Positions 1-9,585 of a DNA stretch of 64,000 nucleotides are shown here, in pieces (the stretch's first letter is position 1; each line of letters opens with the position of its first letter). Source of the stretch: Macrothele yani (Eukaryota; Arthropoda; Arachnida; Araneae; Macrothelidae). The translations under genes were made by a program, and so were the position numbers. The DNA lies in contig CM077007.1 of assembly GCA_039090855.1 (NCBI GenBank), positions 19,641,515 through 19,705,514 on the forward strand, read 5' to 3'. A model generated the notes under the pieces. It was not told the DNA's origin and did no database searches. It saw only the letters and a list, made by a program, of their open reading frames with translations.

Positions 1-642
1 ATGCCAACAATGTAGGTGCTTGCTTCTAGTGTGAACAAGGCTGATGTTTCAGCCAAAAGATCTTGCTATTCCTAAAGTTTAGTACGTAATAAATTATGCT
101 TAGAAATTTTTGCTTCATTATTGTACATCCTTATCTTATTGTTGCTCGCAATGAATTGCTTGAAATTAGTGCAAAAATAATTTCAGTGTTTTGGTCACTC
201 AGTGAAAACTTGTCAGAAATAATGCAGTATGCTATGCCAATCTTTATTGGAATTGTGAGTGCAATCACATTAGTTTTTTTCTCTGTTGCATAACAGACAT
301 CTTGTGCCAGAATTCTTGGTGACATGTCAGACATTGTGTCTATCACAGGCACTATGTGTACCTCCAAATTTTGCCAGTCAATGTGTTATCTTATTTGGTA
401 CTCCGCTGTGAATATCCACTTTGCTGAGTGCTTAATGAACAGCAGTAAATGAATTTGATGCTAACTCACAAGCAAATGGCTGCTCCTAACACCTTTGTTC
501 AGCTACTTAGTGATACAAAGAAAATGGGAAGAAGCCATGATAAGGAGGAAAGGAGGGGAGTGGCTTCTGATATTATTTTGATATTTATAATAGCTCATGA
601 TTATTTGTTGGGCTATGTTTTAAATTCCACCCCACTTCCCTT

Positions 643-645
<3 letters not shown>
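1..645. other. Unassigned intronic or upstream sequence
   Basis: AT-rich sequence with only short open frames and no recognised protein or repeat. It should lie in the intron upstream of the first visible STRIP exon, because the frame at that exon is already open. I see no earlier STRIP exon here. Confidence 0.4.
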
Positions 646-682
<37 letters not shown>

Positions 683-732
683 GGAGGGGGGAGGGAGGGA
701 GGGAGGGAGGGAGGGAGGGAGGGGGGGCTATG
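646..732. repeat. (GA)n / (GGGA)n compound microsatellite
   Basis: A pure GA dinucleotide run at about 646-679 passes directly into a GGGA tetranucleotide run ending in a G-tract. It is a low-complexity purine tract; the short frames crossing it are artefacts. Confidence 0.95.
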
Positions 733-739
733 TGCCTGT

Positions 740-1655
740 GAGTTTAGCTTACAAGTGATAAAACTTCCAGCATAGTTTTGTCTTGTAATTGGCTTGCATG
801 CACACGCGCCTGATGCACTAACTAACTTCTCAGCATTCTGTTCCTGGGTTCTTACCCAGGGTAGCACATGGTTGTTGTAATCATCCATATGGCCTTGGTT
901 CAGTTGTCATGTTTTCCTAGAAGCTTGACAACCGAACCGTGTGCATGATTTTTTTCATTCATTTATGAAATTATTAAAGAAAATTGCCATCCAAAGTTTT
1001 CCTTCCTCTTTGTGCTTGTGAAAAATTTTGTGTATGTTTAAAATCTGTGATGGAAAAAGAAAACTGTTATAAATTTAAATTGAGTGCAGCTAAGCCATTT
1101 CGTTGTGTTTAATACATTGGTTGCCAGTTCAGATGATGCCACTTTGAAGTGCTTCAGTTATGTTTCTCAAAAATATAATTTTTTTAACTTTTTGTAACAC
1201 TAGAGGCATGCCAGTATAATCATTGAGTAAAATTTATATGCCTGAAACAGTTTTAATGCAATATTTAAATATTTCTGTAGCTGTATATTTACTGCTTTAA
1301 TAGTCGTATGACTATTATTCTTACAGTTTCACACGTTATGAAAGTTTTTGAGTCGAGTGCTCTTTTGCCACGTAATTTCTGCTGTAGTATATTTTAGTGT
1401 TGTGAAGTAAAAGTCCATAAAATTATGTTAAAAAAGATGAAGAAGCACTTACCCGCTATGGTATGATAGGGAAGAATTATTGTTGGTTCCTTTATTTAGT
1501 GATATCCTTTCGGTTGTTTTAGAGTTGACTGTAGAGCTGCCATTGTTTGTAGAATTAAAATTTTGTTGGTTTAAATGGACGTTTGGAACCTGAGTTGAGT
1601 TTTGAATAAAAATAAAAATGGGAGTTTAAAAGAGTCCCTGAATTTAAAAGACTAT
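740..1655. other. Unassigned intronic sequence
   Basis: About 0.9 kb of AT-rich sequence before the RTE insertion. No coding exon, structured RNA or repeat could be supported. Confidence 0.4.
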
Positions 1656-1665
1656 ATACAGAATA

Positions 1666-3861
1666 TCATCATAGAAGACTGCAGTGTGCTAAACAAGTTC
1701 AACACAGGTAGTGACCATAGATTGGTGAGATGTAAGATGCACCTCAACACTAAACTCGAACGTAGCAAGCTCATAAGACAAGCAAAATGTATTGACATAA
1801 CCAACCTTAAAAAACACCATAATATCTTCAAATTGGAACTGAAGAACAGATTCTCTGCTTTAGAAGGCCTAACATCAGAAGAAGTGGATATTTCTGAAGT
1901 TAACAGAAAAGTAACCAAAACTCTTATGGAAACAGAAACAAAATTAGCTGGGTCTAAGAACAAGTTGCATGTGAACAAATTATCAGGAAAAACCAAAATG
2001 TTGATGCAAAAAGAAGAGAGATGAGGACAACAAAAGAAGTTGTGACTTCCAAAGTGGAATATATAGAGCTATGCAAGACAGTACGAAAAAGTATCACTGA
2101 AGACGTAAGGAAATTCAACTGTGAACTAGTGAGGAAAGCAATTGAAAACAACCAAAGCCTAAAGATAGCAAAGGGACATCTCAGTAAGGGAAGAAAACAA
2201 ATTATGGCACTGAGAAAAGAAGATGGTTCTGTAACAAGAAATAGAGGGGAAATTTTGACAAGAGTGAAAGATTTCTACTCCAAATTATATGAAAGGGATG
2301 ATACATGTACTCCAGACATCGTGAAAGGTACCAGTATCAGAGTTCTTCCAGTCCTCCCAGCAGAAGTTGCACATGCAATCAAGAACATGAAACGGGGAAA
2401 AGCTCCAGGAGAAGATGGAATTACTGTAGACATCATACAAGAAGCAAGTGGAGAAATCGAAACAGTACTCGCCCAAATTTTCACTCGATGCCTTAATGAA
2501 GGGAAGATTCCTAAGGATTGGAACAACGCTACAATGATCCTGCTACATAAAAAAGGTGACATTGAGGGTCTCTGTAACTACAGACCTATCAGCCTCCTAT
2601 CAGTGGTTTATAAAATCTTCACTAAAGTTCTTTCACACCGCTTGAAGGTAACACTGGACATGGCTCAACCGAGAGAACAAGCTGGATTCAGGAGTGGCTA
2701 CAGCACAATAGATCATATCCACATACTGAGAGAACTATTTGAAAGAGCGAGGGAATATGAACTTCCATTGTGCATGGCTTTTATCGATTATGAAAAAGCC
2801 TTTGATTCGGTGAAATCATCAGCAGTTACAATGGCTCTGAAATCCTGCGGTATTGAAGATGCATACATTAATATTATTAATAACATCTGTGAAAATGCAA
2901 GTGCAAAGATTTGGCTGTTTGAAAATACAACACACATAAAAATTGGAAAGGGAGTGAGACAAGGTGACACCATATCTCCGAAGTTCTTTAATGCCACATT
3001 GGAAAATGTCTTTCAATCACTGGACTGGGAAAACAAAGGGATAAAAAATAATGGAGATTATCTAACCCACCTTCGTTTTGCTGATGACGTAGTCATTTTT
3101 GCAACTACCCCATCAGAGCTGCAGAGTATGATCCAGGAACTTGCTGACAAGAGTAAAGAAGTGGAATTAAAAATGAACTTTCAAAAGACAAAAGTGATGT
3201 TCAATGCTTTTACAAGAAATGAAGATTTATCGATTGATGGAGAAAAGCTGGAGATAAAAGACACATACGTTTATCTTGGACAGCAGATATCAAGTGAGGG
3301 TCACATTGATGAAGAAATTAATCGGCGTACAAAACTTGCCTGGAGAGCTTTTGGAAGAAACAGCATAATTTTCAAGAGCAATATGCCATTATGTCTTAAA
3401 AGAAAAGTGTTTGATCAATGCATCCTTCCAGTGCTTACATATGGTGCAGAGACGTGGACCTTAACTAAAAGAGACATACAAAGGCTGCAGACAACTCAAA
3501 GTAGCATGGAGAGGTGCATACTTGGTGTAACCAGGAGAAATAAGAAGAGGAACTCGTGGATCCGAAAAATGACAAGAGTGGAAGACATCATGGTCAGAGT
3601 TAAATACCTGAAATGGCAATGGGCCGGACATACTGCCAGAAGGACAGACCATCGATGGACAGCCAAAATTTTAGATTGGATTCCAAGGGACAGGAAAAGC
3701 CCCAGAAGAAGACCACATGGGAGATGGGTGGATGAAATTCGAAAGTATGCGGGAGTGACATGGAGGAGACTGGCACAAGACAGACCGTTGTGGAGGAAAC
3801 TTGGGGAGAACTTCGTCCAGCAGTGGATCGATAATGGTTGACAATGATGATGATGATGATG
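1666..3861 (+). mobile_element. RTE-type non-LTR retrotransposon, copy 1, 5'-truncated
   Basis: It belongs to the same family as the minus-strand copies between 34.6 and 52.2 kb. It starts inside the last part of the endonuclease domain (the SDHR motif is visible near 1710) and ends in a short ATG/GAT trinucleotide tail after the RT stop codon. A perfect 10-bp direct repeat, ATACAGAATA, flanks it at 1656-1665 and 3862-3871, which fixes both ends and is typical of target-primed reverse transcription. It is the only copy oriented with the host gene. Confidence 0.93.
2021..3841 (+). CDS. RTE reverse transcriptase, long open frame of a truncated element
   Basis: A 606-residue open frame covering the RT domain and C-terminal region of an RTE-clade LINE. 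Visible motifs in order: GKAPGEDGI, NYRPISLLSV, AGFRSGYST, the AFIDYEKAFD palm motif, GVRQGDTISP, the catalytic FADDV box near residue 350, YLGQQISSEG, and the terminal WRRLAQDRPLWRKL region before the stop. The preceding piece (1602-2024) carries the end of the endonuclease and the linker in another frame. Sibling copies show the two parts should be continuous, so this copy has a one-base frameshift near 2010. With the 5' end missing it cannot be autonomous, but it keeps the longest RT frame in the window. The product would reverse-transcribe its own RNA at a nicked genomic target. Confidence 0.93.
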   Translation: MRTTKEVVTSKVEYIELCKTVRKSITEDVRKFNCELVRKAIENNQSLKIAKGHLSKGRKQIMALRKEDGSVTRNRGEILTRVKDFYSKLYERDDTCTPDIVKGTSIRVLPVLPAEVAHAIKNMKRGKAPGEDGITVDIIQEASGEIETVLAQIFTRCLNEGKIPKDWNNATMILLHKKGDIEGLCNYRPISLLSVVYKIFTKVLSHRLKVTLDMAQPREQAGFRSGYSTIDHIHILRELFERAREYELPLCMAFIDYEKAFDSVKSSAVTMALKSCGIEDAYINIINNICENASAKIWLFENTTHIKIGKGVRQGDTISPKFFNATLENVFQSLDWENKGIKNNGDYLTHLRFADDVVIFATTPSELQSMIQELADKSKEVELKMNFQKTKVMFNAFTRNEDLSIDGEKLEIKDTYVYLGQQISSEGHIDEEINRRTKLAWRAFGRNSIIFKSNMPLCLKRKVFDQCILPVLTYGAETWTLTKRDIQRLQTTQSSMERCILGVTRRNKKRNSWIRKMTRVEDIMVRVKYLKWQWAGHTARRTDHRWTAKILDWIPRDRKSPRRRPHGRWVDEIRKYAGVTWRRLAQDRPLWRKLGENFVQQWIDNG

Positions 3862-3871
3862 ATACAGAATA

Positions 3872-4102
3872 ATTAAAATCATTATCATTACTTGCAGTCG
3901 TCAACTTATAGAATCAATCTGCAATCAAGCAGCAGTTGTCGTAATATGAGACCATTAGGTTAGCATAGATTTTGGTCATACAACTATTAAGGTATATTAT
4001 AGCCATGTAAACCAAATGGATAGTTAAGACTAACCATGTTATCTGATTTACTGCTTGAATTAATTTCATGTTTTAAGTTATTTATTTATTTATTTTTTAA
4101 AG
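3872..4102. other. STRIP intron, 3' part
   Basis: Sequence between the RTE insertion and the first visible STRIP exon. It ends in a T-rich tract and an AG acceptor at 4101-4102. Nothing else recognised. Confidence 0.5.
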
Positions 4103-4200
4103 ATTGCCCTGCTGAAAATTCTCCTTGCTGCTGCTCCAACTTCAAAGGCAAAAACTGAATCTATTAATATCATGGCTGATGTGCTGCCAGAAGAAATGCC
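4103..4200 (+). CDS. Strip: STRIP1/FAM40 orthologue, exon a (internal)
   Basis: 98 nt encoding IALLKILLAAAPTSKAK and the following residues through LPEEMP. This matches the conserved region just before the C-terminal half of striatin-interacting proteins (STRIP1/2 in vertebrates, Strip in flies). AG acceptor at 4101-4102 and GTAAGA donor at 4201. It starts in phase 0 and ends after two bases of a proline codon, completed by the first base of the next exon. STRIP is a cytoplasmic scaffold of the STRIPAK phosphatase-kinase complex (striatin, PP2A, GCKIII kinases, MOB4, SIKE/SLMAP) acting in Hippo signalling, cytoskeleton and trafficking. The N-terminal half must lie upstream of the window. Confidence 0.95.
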
Positions 4201-4659
4201 GTAAGACTTCTTTTCATATATTTTTGTCTCAAAAGTTTTATGGTGCAGTGTTAGAGTACCGATGTGAAAAATTGTCAGCCTTGATCATGTGTTTCTTCAG
4301 TGAAATGGTGAAATAACAAACTGTCAGTTAGTGAAAAACACTGAATAAAATGTACCCTCGTGTTTGTGTACCCTGTTTCAGCCAACTGATAAAAAAGTAA
4401 TACTTGAAGAGCAAATGGATTAGATGTTGCAAGAAGCATTGTTAATGCACTTTAGTTTCATCATTAATTTATATTTTCTTTTGTTTCTAGCTGCACAGGT
4501 TATAGCCTGTCATCATGAAAAGGCATTTTTAATATAATAGCAGCAAGTTATTAATTGAAATTAACCTCTATTCCCCTCCAAAATTTCTGTGTCTGTTTAG
4601 TTACATTTTATGCTCAATTGCACATTCCATTATTATTTGTGGCACATTCCATTCCATTA

Positions 4660-4823
4660 TCTCTGATCATTGATATAACAGAGCTAAGTACTATTATGGA
4701 TTTTCAGCTGAATGTACGAAATTACGGATCACACCAAAAAAAACAAACAAACATTGTGGAACATTACTTGTTAGTCATTCTGCGGCACAATTTGTGAACG
4801 AATCTCTAACTTTTGATCAACAG
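4660..4823 (+). repeat. Dispersed repeat family X, copy 1
   Basis: Similar over about 150 bp to 19020-19168. Shared blocks include ACTATTATGGATTTTC, a CAATTTGTGAA stretch and TTAACTTTTGATCAACAGT. Unclassified; perhaps a degraded MITE or part of an older DNA transposon. Confidence 0.6.
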
Positions 4824-4900
4824 TGTAATTTATAAAATACCCCGAATGTTCTGCACCCTGCTTGCTGTGATTCTCAATCTTGTGAAGCCAAGGCAGGTGG

Positions 4901-5127
4901 GCCGCCCCGGTGGCGCAGTGGTCTAAGCGATGGCCTCTGATCATTCGTCCGTAAGGGGTCCGGGTTCGAATCCCGGTGAGGCATGGATGTTGTGTTTGTC
5001 TTACGGCACTGGCTCTCTCCCTTCCCTGGAACCAGTGACCCAAAATTAGGGACGGGTGACTGCTTATAGCCCATTGAGTTGCTCACGGTGGTCGTTAAAC
5101 CTCCAAAAAAAAAAAAAAAAAAAAAAA
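4901..5127 (+). mobile_element. tRNA-derived SINE (family 1), copy 1
   Basis: A 227-bp element with a tRNA-like head carrying a pol III A box (TGGCGCAGTGGTCTAAGC at about 4910) and B box (GGTTCGAATCC at about 4962), an unrelated body and a poly(A) tail. It is nearly identical to 11266-11492. A short imperfect duplication (GGCAGGTGG at 4892-4900, GTCAGGTGG at 5128-5136) flanks it. It would be mobilised in trans by a LINE with a poly(A)-type tail; I do not see an obvious partner here. Confidence 0.93.
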
Positions 5128-5139
5128 GTCAGGTGGGGG

Positions 5140-5396
5140 TTGAAAATGACTGACATCTCAAACTGTCATTACAATTTGGTTGATGCTGTATCTCAAGTTC
5201 TATAAAACCCCACCTGAGGGCGGAACGTCATCCTGCCCGGGTAAGCTGTGATGGACAGGTTGATTCAACTGATTGAAAATGACTGACATCTCAAACTGTC
5301 ATTATGATTGGTTGATGCTGTATCTCAAGTTCTAAAACCCCACCTGAGGGCCGAACATCATCCTGCCAGGGTAAGCTGTAATGGACAGGTTGATTC
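5140..5396. repeat. Tandem duplication, two units of about 130 bp
   Basis: Unit 1 starts at about 5140 and unit 2 at about 5273. Both read TTGAAAATGACTGACATCTC at the start and end in GATGGACAGGTTGATT or a close variant, with small indels. No coding content recognised. Confidence 0.9.
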
Positions 5397-6555
5397 TCCA
5401 TCTTAGGTTGGGTTTTTGTAGCTAAAGCACAAAGCACCATCCTATCTTAGGTTTTCACTTAGTGTTTGGTTGTAGATTTTGGATGTTGTTGTTTACAATT
5501 TAGCCATTTTTTAAATTATGGATAAAAAAATGTAAGATATCACAGCAGTACTGAGATAACTATAAAAAGGCATGGCCTTGCCCTAAGAAGTCCAAGATTT
5601 TGAGGGACATGTGTTTTGTATGACTTGTTGTAACTTTTCATTCATGGTGGACAAAATGAGTGCCATCGGCATGTTAGGTCAAAAAAAAAAAAAAAAACCT
5701 GAAGAATTTTGGCACATTAAAAGCTGTTTCAAAACCACTAGCCAGTTTTTTTGAAAAAAAGTATGAAAGCGACGTAACCAAAGCAGAAATGCTTTTCACT
5801 TTTGCTGTAGAGCACAACTTATCTGTTGCAAGTACTGATCGTGCAGGATCATTGTTTCTGTTCCCAGACTATAAAATCGCCAAAAAATATAGGTTTGCAA
5901 GAACCAAGACGAGTTCTCTCGTGCATAATATGGCTAATTCGACACAAAATGGCTTGACTAATATTTTTCAGAAAAATTCATTTTCTTTAGTTGCAGGTGG
6001 CAGTACAGATTCTGGTGAGGTCATCTGTTGTTGTGTCCTATTTTGGTAAAGTTGAAGGTAAACTAATTACGTTATTGCTTTCCGTGTTAGAGTGTTCTAA
6101 CGACACAGGTGAGGGCATATTTAAAATTTTGAATGCTGAATTTGAAAAAGGAAATATTCCATGGAAAAACTGCTTGTCTTTTGCATGTGATAATGCTAAT
6201 GCAATGATTGGAAAGTAAAAAGGTGTAGCTGCATTTCTTAAGGAGGTGTAACCAATAATAGTTGTCCAAGGTTGTTCCCATCATTTGATTCACTTGGCTG
6301 CCAGGAAAGCAATGCAGCACTTAAACAAATAAATGTCGAGCAGTTTTTAGTGTAGTTAAAATATATTTTAGAGAAAAGTTCTAAATGGAAAAACAGTTTG
6401 AAGTTATCTCAGGCAGTTTGTGGCACAAAACTGCAGAAAATTTTGAAATAGGTCTATACTCATACATAAGTGGGAAACGAATTTCCCTGAAGAAATAATT
6501 CTTCACAAATACATGAAAGCCAATACAAATGTAGTTGTTGGCACAAACGTACCAT

Positions 6556-6716
6556 ATTTTTACTGTTTCTATGGTTTCCAAATGTGCTGTATTTTCACTG
6601 TTTCCATGGTTTCCAAATGTACCGTATTCTAACTGTTTCCATGGTCTCCAAATGTGCTGTATATTTTCACTGTTTCCATGGTTTCCAAATGTGCCATATT
6701 TTCACTGTTTCCAAAA
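6556..6716. repeat. About 35-bp tandem repeat, roughly 4.5 units, within the hAT relic
   Basis: Units of the form ACTGTTTCCATGGTTTCCAA followed by ATGTGCTGTATTTTC, with few differences. The array is bordered by an inverted pair: TTGGCACAAACGTACCATAT at about 6537 and its approximate reverse complement at about 6714-6741. Amplification happened after insertion or at an internal stem-loop. Confidence 0.9.
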
Positions 6717-7572
6717 TACAGCACATTTGTGCCAACAGTTACATTTATTTGTCAGTACTCATTGGTTGTCATTATTTGATTCAGTAAATAGAGATTACTT
6801 CAGCAGTGGGAAGCTTTAAAACAGTTTTTTGTGTGGAAAATCAGGATGGCATGAGCATTAGATCACAAATACAAAATCCAACATGTAAACTGTACTGTTT
6901 GTTTCTTAGTTTCCAATATACTGTTTGTTTCCAACATGTAACTGTACTGTTTGTTTCTGTCCTTCCAGTATTTACTGCCATTAATGTATTTCTTCATCAA
7001 GAAGCACCTGCTATACATCTGTTGCATAGGAAAACTTACAAGTCTCTTAACTGACTTATTAGTAAGATTTGTAAAGCCTACAGCAGTATCTGAGGGCTTA
7101 GTACAATAACAGATATAGATTTAAAAACAGAAAGCACCAGATGGATGTCCATGATCTTGTAATCTGAGCCCAACAAGAGTTTATATTAAAGAGTGTGGTT
7201 TCACAGATACACAACTAAAGAATTTTTGTTATATCAAAATATTTTACACAGTTGTGACTACATATTGAAAAACTTTCCCATAAAAAGTGAAATACTAAAG
7301 CATACAGAGGTGGCTGATGTTTCACTTTGGAAAAAAGTTTCGTATACATCAGTAGAGTTTTTGATGTGATTGTTTCCAAATCTTCTAACTTCTGAAGAAG
7401 TAAATAAGTTAGAAAAAGAATTTGCCACATACCAATTTAAAAATATTGAAAACTCATTTTCCAGAATGTACATTGCATGGAATGAAATATCTAAACTATC
7501 TGATGCCTCAGGTTGTCAAAACTATACTACATTGCCCACATTTACAGCACATTTGGAGACCATGCTTGTTGT

Positions 7573-7733
7573 AAATTGACGATGTCATCATGTTGACGCT
7601 GTAGCGTAAATTCGAACGCACTCGCCTAGTTATCGAGAGTTCTGGGGTTCGATCCCAGCAGTGCCGGAATACAATTTTTCAGTCGCTATGCGTTGTTTAA
7701 AAAATAACGTGGAAAGAGTGAACTGATATATTA
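7573..7733 (+). mobile_element. tRNA-like SINE (family 2) inserted in the hAT relic
   Basis: 161 bp bounded by a perfect 14-bp direct repeat, ACCATGCTTGTTGT (7559-7572 and 7734-7747). The head contains a tRNA-like segment with a B box (GGTTCGATCCC at about 7648) and a weak A box (GTAGCGTAAATTCGAACGCA). There is no long poly(A). It is not similar to SINE family 1 beyond the promoter boxes. hAT coding similarity resumes at the second repeat copy, confirming an insertion. Confidence 0.85.
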
Positions 7734-8224
7734 ACCATGCTTGTTGTGCTTACCATTCCACATAGCAATGCTTCTGTATAGATAATTTTTAGCTTGTTTA
7801 TAAAAAGCACACACAGAATTTCGATCAAGCATGAGCACAAATACTTAGACTGCACTCCTTGTTGAAAAATTAAAGCATTTTCTTCTGCAGAGGTATGCTA
7901 TAAGAAAACTGCTTTTACTAAGAAACAAGAAAATGTTTTTAGTGAAAGAATTGAACTCTGCTAAACAGGCAACATGGCAGTCACTTTTGGGTGAACAGCA
8001 GGCATGAAATTTATATGCAGAGTTATTTGGCTTACTGCCAGACCAACATTATCTTTAGTTATTTACTCCAGATGTATTACCATCTGTTTGGTTCTATAGT
8101 CAAATTTTAGAACATCACAATTTTTGACATGCGGAGAAGACACCAATAAAATTGGTTTTAATGTTTATAGACTGACAGGCGTGAAATTGCTAGTATGTTT
8201 TCAGGTTTTTTGTTTTTTTACAAC

Positions 8225-8400
8225 AGAAGTTTTTTTCACCATGCTTGATATACTGTTATGATGTGAGTGTGCTAGTTTTACTTTATAACACAGTAAGTTT
8301 AGTTTGTAACTTTGAAAACCCATGCGACATCACATGCACCTGCTATTTTAGATTCTGAATCATTACTGATAGACACCTCAAAAAGTTGGCAACTCTGATG
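8225..8400 (+). repeat. Dispersed repeat family Y, copy 1
   Basis: About 170 bp similar to 20703-20875. Shared segments include TTTTTTCACCATGCTTGATA-type sequence, a GTGAGTGTG stretch and TGATAGACACCTCAAAA. It lies just downstream of the hAT relic and may be its 3' end, or an independent element. Confidence 0.65.
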
Positions 8401-8639
8401 TAATATGTAATTCCTTGATGAAATATGTCAACATAGGTATACAATTTACAGCGAGACATGTGCACCTTTATTTCCACTTTTGTGGAAGGTATTGAATGAA
8501 GGTATTCATTCAATACATATATATACATGTTTTATATGAGTTTATTCTTTTCAAAAAAATAAATAAAATAAATTGACTCGATTCCAACGGGTTTCGTCTA
8601 GTAGTTCTTAATGCCACACTCTGTTTTCTCTGTTTTTAG

Positions 8640-8867
8640 GATGACTGTTGTGCAGTCATTGAAGCTGGGAATTGATGTTAATCGGCACAAAGAAATAATT
8701 GTTAAGGCCATTTCTGGAATCTTGCTACTGCTGTTGAAGCATTTAAAAATCAATCATGTGTATCAGTTTGAATATATGAGCCAGCAGCTGATGTTTGCCA
8801 ATTGCATACCATTGGTTCTTAAATTCTTCAACCAAAATATCATGTCATATGTGGGTGCAAAGAATAC
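8640..8867 (+). CDS. Strip: STRIP1/FAM40 orthologue, exon b
   Basis: 228 nt. The first G completes the proline codon of the previous exon; the frame then reads a MTVVQSLKLGIDVNRHKE-type segment, a leucine-rich stretch, HVYQFEYMSQQL and FFNQNIMSYVGAKN, matching the STRIP family. AG acceptor at 8638-8639 after a pyrimidine tract; GTAAGT donor at 8868. It ends with two bases of a threonine codon. Very high conservation in a region full of decayed transposons indicates a functional host exon. Confidence 0.96.
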
Positions 8868-9127
8868 GTAAGTATCAATATTTTCCCACTCTCTTATTTT
8901 TGTCCCCATATCCCTTACTCCATTGTGCACTCCAATATGGCAGCCATGAATGCCTTTTGATAAAGTTAAAAAGGTCAGTTTTCTAAGGTTTTGTGTTTAG
9001 TGTAGCTACCCATTTTCTGAAATGTGTTTTTGAATTGTATGTTTCGCCACCCATTTAATCCAGCCATTTCATAGGAAAAGAAATTATATAACCTGAAATG
9101 GCCAAACAGAATAATTAGAATCATTTT

Positions 9128-9585
9128 TGAAAAAACCATTAGGAAGAACCATTCACTCACCATAAAGATCATGGTAACCTCCAATGACCACACACTTCCA
9201 ACACGTCATTCATCGTGATGTAACTGGGCTTCCACAGGTTTACAGACTTCTTGCTAACGCTTCTTATTTTCGGGTGTGAAACATCGTTTTTTTTTTTTTC
9301 TCTTTTGCCTTATAAGATGTTACTATAATGCTTGTCAATTCGATAAAAATCACACATACAACTCATTCATACCAAGTAAAAACTATGTACATAACCTTAC
9401 ATTCACAGGTGATTAAACCTTGGTCAACTCTAATTATCAAACTCCTCCTTCTGTTTCACAACCTCTGCTACTCCCACTGCAAGTGTCACACCCATTCAGC
9501 CCCACACATCCAATCCTCTAGTACTTTCGACAGGCCCCTGTCATCTTCAGGAGGCAGGTGTTGTGTCTCACCCGCCCACCACAGC
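9128..9585 (-). repeat. PLE copy A, 3' terminal region (pseudo-LTR)
   Basis: Non-coding 3' region of copy A, matching 18437-18894 of copy B in inverse orientation. It holds the hammerhead-like motif (9515-9554) and an A-rich run. The portion 9128-9453 is repeated in the same orientation at 16399-16727, so copy A has direct terminal repeats. Confidence 0.88.
9515..9554 (-). ncRNA. Hammerhead-ribozyme-like motif, PLE copy A
   Basis: On the minus strand: stem I strand CCUC, CUGAAGA core (complement of 9544-9550), a GACAG/CUGUC stem with a four-base loop, GAAA (complement of 9525-9528), the palindrome GUAC, UA, then GAGG closing stem I. Predicted cut is between 9519 and 9518. One extra U separates CUGAAGA from stem II, unlike the canonical hammerhead, so activity is uncertain. 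Hammerhead motifs with very short stem III have been reported in Penelope-like elements. Confidence 0.6.

Larger units (their letters stand above)
5690..7920 (+). pseudogene. hAT-superfamily transposase, decayed and SINE-interrupted
   Basis: Fragments in several frames follow the order of a hAT transposase of the type lacking a long zinc-finger N-terminus. An N-terminal block (KAEMLFTFAVEHNLSVAS, then FPDYKIAKKYRFARTKTS) lies at 5780-5930. An RNase H-like core segment (NIPWKNCLSFACDNANAMIG, then GCSHHLIHLAARKA) lies at 6150-6320. A later block near 6960-7050 (LPVFTAINVFLHQEAP) is followed by LTSEEVNKLEKEFATYQF at about 7380-7440. The dimerisation-region segment MLVVLTIPHSNAS lies at about 7736-7780. 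Many stops and frameshifts, an internal tandem repeat (6556-6716) and a SINE (7573-7733) show it is long dead. Its termini were not identified. Confidence 0.8.

Noticed and set aside
131..888. Short open frames crossing the GA/GGGA microsatellite
   Set aside because: Their length depends on simple repeats; no family resemblance and no splice context.
2275..2562. Minus-strand frames opposite the RTE reverse transcriptase (also opposite the other RTE copies)
   Set aside because: Shadows of the real RT frame; they recur in every RTE copy because the sense protein is conserved.
4901..5127. A genuine tRNA gene
   Set aside because: A and B boxes are present, but the sequence does not fold as a complete tRNA; a body and poly(A) tail follow and an almost identical copy occurs at 11266. 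It is a SINE.
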